Positions 13,142-15,522 of a stretch of 15,522 nt of DNA are shown one piece after another. Below the pieces are notes generated by a model, which saw only the letters and a program-made list of their open reading frames with translations, was not told where the DNA came from and did not search any database. Numbering within the stretch: position 1 is the first letter of the stretch; the number at the start of each line of letters is the position of its first letter. The position numbers were made by a program, and so were the translations under genes. The stretch comes from a bacterium (lineage in GTDB: Bacteria > Zixibacteria > MSB-5A5 > GN15 > FEB-12), in the NCBI GenBank assembly GCA_030640905.1, contig DAOWIM010000300.1, forward strand, positions 1-15,522, written 5' to 3'.

Positions 13142-14890
13142 ATGTTGAAAAAAACTATCCTTAAACTCACAATCAGCGCCCTCGCATTGCTATTGGTAAG
13201 CATTTCGGTATCACAGGCCGGCGGCCAGACCGTTCGTTTTGCAATTATCGGTGATCTGACCGGAGGTGGCCAGGAAGACATCTACGCACAAATCGTCACC
13301 GAGATCGAACGGCTGCAGCCGGATATCATCCTGACGGTCGGTGATATGATCGAGGGTTACACCGAGGATACGGCCATCCTGAACTCGGAATGGATTGACT
13401 ACATGGAACTGGTTAAGCCGCTTTCGGCGCCGATCTACTACACGCCCGGCAATCATGATATCTTCAACGATGTGATGGAGGAAGTTTACCGAAAATGGAT
13501 CGGTAAACCATACTATTCCTTCGATTATGGTGGCATTCATTTTGTCATTCTTGATAACGGTCGGTGGGAGGCCAGTGAGGAACTTCCGGCGGAGCAACTG
13601 GAATGGGTCAATAACGACCTGCAACAAAACCAGACAGCCGCTAATACGTTTGTGTTTATTCACAGGCCGTTCTGGTGGAACTCGGTTGCCGAGGGCAAAC
13701 CTGATACCCTGCACACATTGTTTGTCAAGCATGGTGTCGATGCTGTCTTCACCGGCCACTACCACGAATACTTCAGCGCTGAATACGATGGTATCACATA
13801 TACGACGATCGGTTCTTCGGGCGGAGCCACCCAGCTATCGCCAACCGGTCTGATGTATCACTTCGCCTGGGTAACAGTTAATCAGGCCGGTGTCCACATT
13901 GCGCCAATCAAAATGGGTAGTGTGCTGCCATGGGATGAAATCACTGTCGCCGAACGAAAAATCTACCGGCCGGTGCAATTCCGGGGTGTTTCGGCGGTGA
14001 ACGCCGCGCTGGTCCAACCCGATCTGACTGTCAGTGACGCCGTTGTCACCATACGGGTTGACAACCGGCTCACCGACTTCCCGATCGAGGACACCCTCCG
14101 CTGGAACATACCGGATAACTGGTCGGTCCAACCATCAAGCATACCGGTCGCGGTTGGTCCGGGTGATACAGCCACTTTCGATTTCAACGTCGCCTCTGTG
14201 GGACCGGTCTATCCAACCCCGCAAGCATCGATCAATTTCACCTACGCCGAAGGTAAAAATGTGACCGCTACCGGCCAACTCAGGGTCACGCGCGAGACAT
14301 CGTGCTACCGGGCAACGTCGGCTCCGATTATTGATGGTGTTATCTCCGAAGAAATCTGGCAGGACCCGGCAACACGTTTTTTCAGTCCCGATGGGGGTGA
14401 CATGACTATCGACCCGGTCAGATTCTATTTTGCTTTCGACGCCGACAATCTCTATCTGGCCGCCTATTGCGAGGAGACAAAAGTTGATTCTATCCGGGCT
14501 ACCGTGACCGAACATGATGGCGCCATCTATGGCGAAGATTGTGTCGGCTATTTTTTGCAGCCCGATCCCGACACCGCCGTTGCTTACCAGATATATTTCA
14601 ATCCGCTGGGAACGGCTTTTGATTTGTCGATTACGATGAACCCCGAGCAGGGCTACCCCGATTATGACTATGACTGGAGCGGTGTTTACGATGTCAAGAC
14701 ATCACGCGGTGATGATCATTGGTCGATTGAGGCCAGGATCGGTCTGGAACAGTTTGGTGTTACCGCCGAAACGGGACGCGATTGGCGGCTCAATTTCCGA
14801 CGCAAACAGAAACGACTTGACACCGCCGGTGACTGGCAGGTACCGATAGATGCCGACCCGAACTCATACGGCAGACTAATTTTCAGGTAG
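13142..14890 (+). CDS. Secreted calcineurin-like metallophosphoesterase with NEW3-like and CBM9-like domains
   Basis: The 582-residue protein starts with a signal peptide (MLKKTILKLTISALALLLVS, cleavage likely after VSQA, residue 26). The metallophosphoesterase domain covers about residues 30-260, with GDLTG (37-41), GDMIEG (67-72), GNHD (103-106), a histidine in FIHRP (174) and GHYH (205-208). The usual DxH of the first motif is D38-L-T40, so one metal-binding His is replaced by Thr. Residues about 285-385 look like an Ig-type NEW3/CARDB domain (VDNRLTDFPIEDTLRWNIP, VAVGPGDTATFDFNVA). The last 190 residues resemble the CBM9-like sugar-binding fold (IDGVISEEIWQDPATRFF, FYFAFDADNLYLAAYCEE). 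It should act outside the cytoplasm, hydrolysing a phosphate ester while bound to a glycan or cell wall. The substrate is unknown. Confidence 0.85.
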   Translation: MLKKTILKLTISALALLLVSISVSQAGGQTVRFAIIGDLTGGGQEDIYAQIVTEIERLQPDIILTVGDMIEGYTEDTAILNSEWIDYMELVKPLSAPIYYTPGNHDIFNDVMEEVYRKWIGKPYYSFDYGGIHFVILDNGRWEASEELPAEQLEWVNNDLQQNQTAANTFVFIHRPFWWNSVAEGKPDTLHTLFVKHGVDAVFTGHYHEYFSAEYDGITYTTIGSSGGATQLSPTGLMYHFAWVTVNQAGVHIAPIKMGSVLPWDEITVAERKIYRPVQFRGVSAVNAALVQPDLTVSDAVVTIRVDNRLTDFPIEDTLRWNIPDNWSVQPSSIPVAVGPGDTATFDFNVASVGPVYPTPQASINFTYAEGKNVTATGQLRVTRETSCYRATSAPIIDGVISEEIWQDPATRFFSPDGGDMTIDPVRFYFAFDADNLYLAAYCEETKVDSIRATVTEHDGAIYGEDCVGYFLQPDPDTAVAYQIYFNPLGTAFDLSITMNPEQGYPDYDYDWSGVYDVKTSRGDDHWSIEARIGLEQFGVTAETGRDWRLNFRRKQKRLDTAGDWQVPIDADPNSYGRLIFR

Positions 14891-14917
14891 CGTCATTTTC
14901 GCCGGACCTATCGTCGC

Positions 14918-14946
14918 TTGTCGCATCGACCGATACTGTTTATATT
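14918..14946 (+). promoter_or_regulatory. Predicted promoter of the DUF362 gene
   Basis: TTGTCG (14918-14923) and TATATT (14941-14946) are exactly 17 bases apart and end 30 bases before the ATG of the DUF362 gene. This suggests the gene has its own promoter rather than relying on read-through from the phosphoesterase. Confidence 0.5.
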
Positions 14947-14976
14947 GAACCGGTCCCTTGCCATTGAGTAAATACG

Positions 14977-15522
14977 ATGAAACGACGTGAGTTTCTAAAA
15001 AAAACCGGACAGGCGGTCGCCCTGGCCGCTGTGACAGGCGGCACCGGGTTGATTTTCCATAACCGGGAGACAGCCACCGCCAACGCTCCGATTGTTAAGC
15101 GAGTCGATTTTGAGGTCCCCCCGGACAATTCTCTGCCGCCGGTCGTACTTGCCAACAATACCGATCCAATCGTCGCACTCAACTCGGCCCTTGATGCCAT
15201 AGGTGGAATAAAACGATTCATCCAGCCGGGCGAACGAGTAACAATCAAGCCAAACGTTGGCTGGGACCGCACGCCTCAGCAGGCGGCCACCACCAACCCA
15301 CTGCTGGTCGGCGAGATGGCACGACTCTGCCTTGAGGCGGGGGCCGCAAGAGTTATCGTCACCGATGTTACCTGCAATGAGGCCCGTCGTTGTTTCCTCC
15401 GTTCCGGAATAAGGAACGCCGCCGAAAAGGCGGGCGCTGATGTCATCCTCGCACAGCCGGACGATTTCCTCATGACCAACATGGGCGGGGAACTCTTAAC
15501 AACCTGGCCGGTGCTCAAACAT
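14977..15522 (+). CDS. Tat-exported DUF362-family protein, N-terminal part (cut by window edge)
   Basis: The frame opens with an ATG at 14977 and stays open for 182 codons to the window edge. The N-terminus MKRREFLKKTGQAVALAAV is a twin-arginine signal (RREFLKK, then a moderately hydrophobic Ala/Val stretch), typical for proteins exported folded. The next part matches the DUF362 domain: VALNSALDAIGGIKRFIQPG, then RVTIKPNVGWDRTPQQAAT, TNPLLVGEMARLCLEAGA and ARVIVTDVTCNEARRCFLRS. DUF362 proteins often carry iron-sulfur clusters in a C-terminal part, which is not visible here, and their reaction is not established. The ribosome site is weak (GAG). The gene lies on the same strand as the phosphoesterase, 86 bp downstream. 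Confidence 0.88.
   Translation, partial: MKRREFLKKTGQAVALAAVTGGTGLIFHNRETATANAPIVKRVDFEVPPDNSLPPVVLANNTDPIVALNSALDAIGGIKRFIQPGERVTIKPNVGWDRTPQQAATTNPLLVGEMARLCLEAGAARVIVTDVTCNEARRCFLRSGIRNAAEKAGADVILAQPDDFLMTNMGGELLTTWPVLKH

Noticed and set aside
13211..13765. Minus-strand open frame of 184 codons opposite the metallophosphoesterase
   Set aside because: It is antisense to the catalytic motifs of the phosphoesterase, has no ribosome site, and shows no recognisable domain.
1..15522. CRISPR arrays, tRNA or rRNA genes, integrase or attachment sites
   Set aside because: I saw no regularly spaced direct repeats, no cloverleaf with a CCA-type end, no rRNA-like conserved stretch and no recombinase gene anywhere in the window.

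Overview
The window reads as bacterial chromosome, probably from a Gram-negative (diderm) organism: it encodes a periplasmic adaptor of an export pump, a Tat-exported DUF362 protein, and several proteins with classical signal peptides. Base composition looks close to balanced, apart from one clearly A+T-rich stretch at about 2611-4330. An uncultivated lineage of the Zixibacteria/FCB or deltaproteobacterial kind would fit, but that is an impression from gene content and cannot be proved from the sequence.

Layout. (1) 1-2207, minus strand: an operon of an ArsR/SmtB regulator with a CVC metal-site motif, a YraQ/ArsP-type permease with a CSC motif, a 77-residue CPKC thioredoxin and the start of an exported protein cut by the window edge. 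This looks like a thiol-linked metalloid or metal export module. (2) 2398-4721, minus strand: a second, different ArsR regulator, a single-cysteine FAD/NAD(P) disulfide-reductase-like enzyme and a small DUF1858 CxxC protein. CGTA-N2-TACG dyads lie upstream of both the regulator and the enzyme. (3) 4812-5542: a probable gene remnant on the minus strand, then a GNAT acetyltransferase on the plus strand, which converges with the next operon at a 3-bp spacing. (4) 5546-9502, minus strand: a MacA-like adaptor and two MacB/FtsX-type permeases with no ATPase gene beside them, preceded by a strong 32-bp dyad. (5) 9650-11456, minus strand: a small secreted-protein-like reading frame interrupted by TGA, a class I SAM methyltransferase, an intrinsic terminator, and a four-helix membrane protein with a structured leader. 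(6) 11689-12437, plus strand: an XRE-type regulator coupled to a four-helix membrane protein. (7) 12460-12631: a 164-bp MITE-like element with 15-bp perfect terminal inverted repeats and a TTAG duplication. (8) 12720-15522: a DUF2082 zinc-ribbon protein (minus), a large secreted metallophosphoesterase with C-terminal NEW3-like and CBM9-like domains (plus), and the 5' part of a Tat-dependent DUF362 protein (plus, cut by the window edge).

How the genes may work together. The left third holds two neighbouring ArsR-controlled thiol-redox modules, one pairing a permease with a thioredoxin and the other pairing a disulfide reductase with a DUF1858 protein. The middle is an ATPase-less exporter cassette. 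The right part is a mosaic of small regulatory or membrane genes and secreted proteins. I do not see a clearly new defence or mobile system. The most unusual items are the two-site ArsR-type regulon signal, the MITE-like element, the TGA-interrupted secreted frame, the mini-ORF coupled to the permease start, and the exporter without an ATPase.
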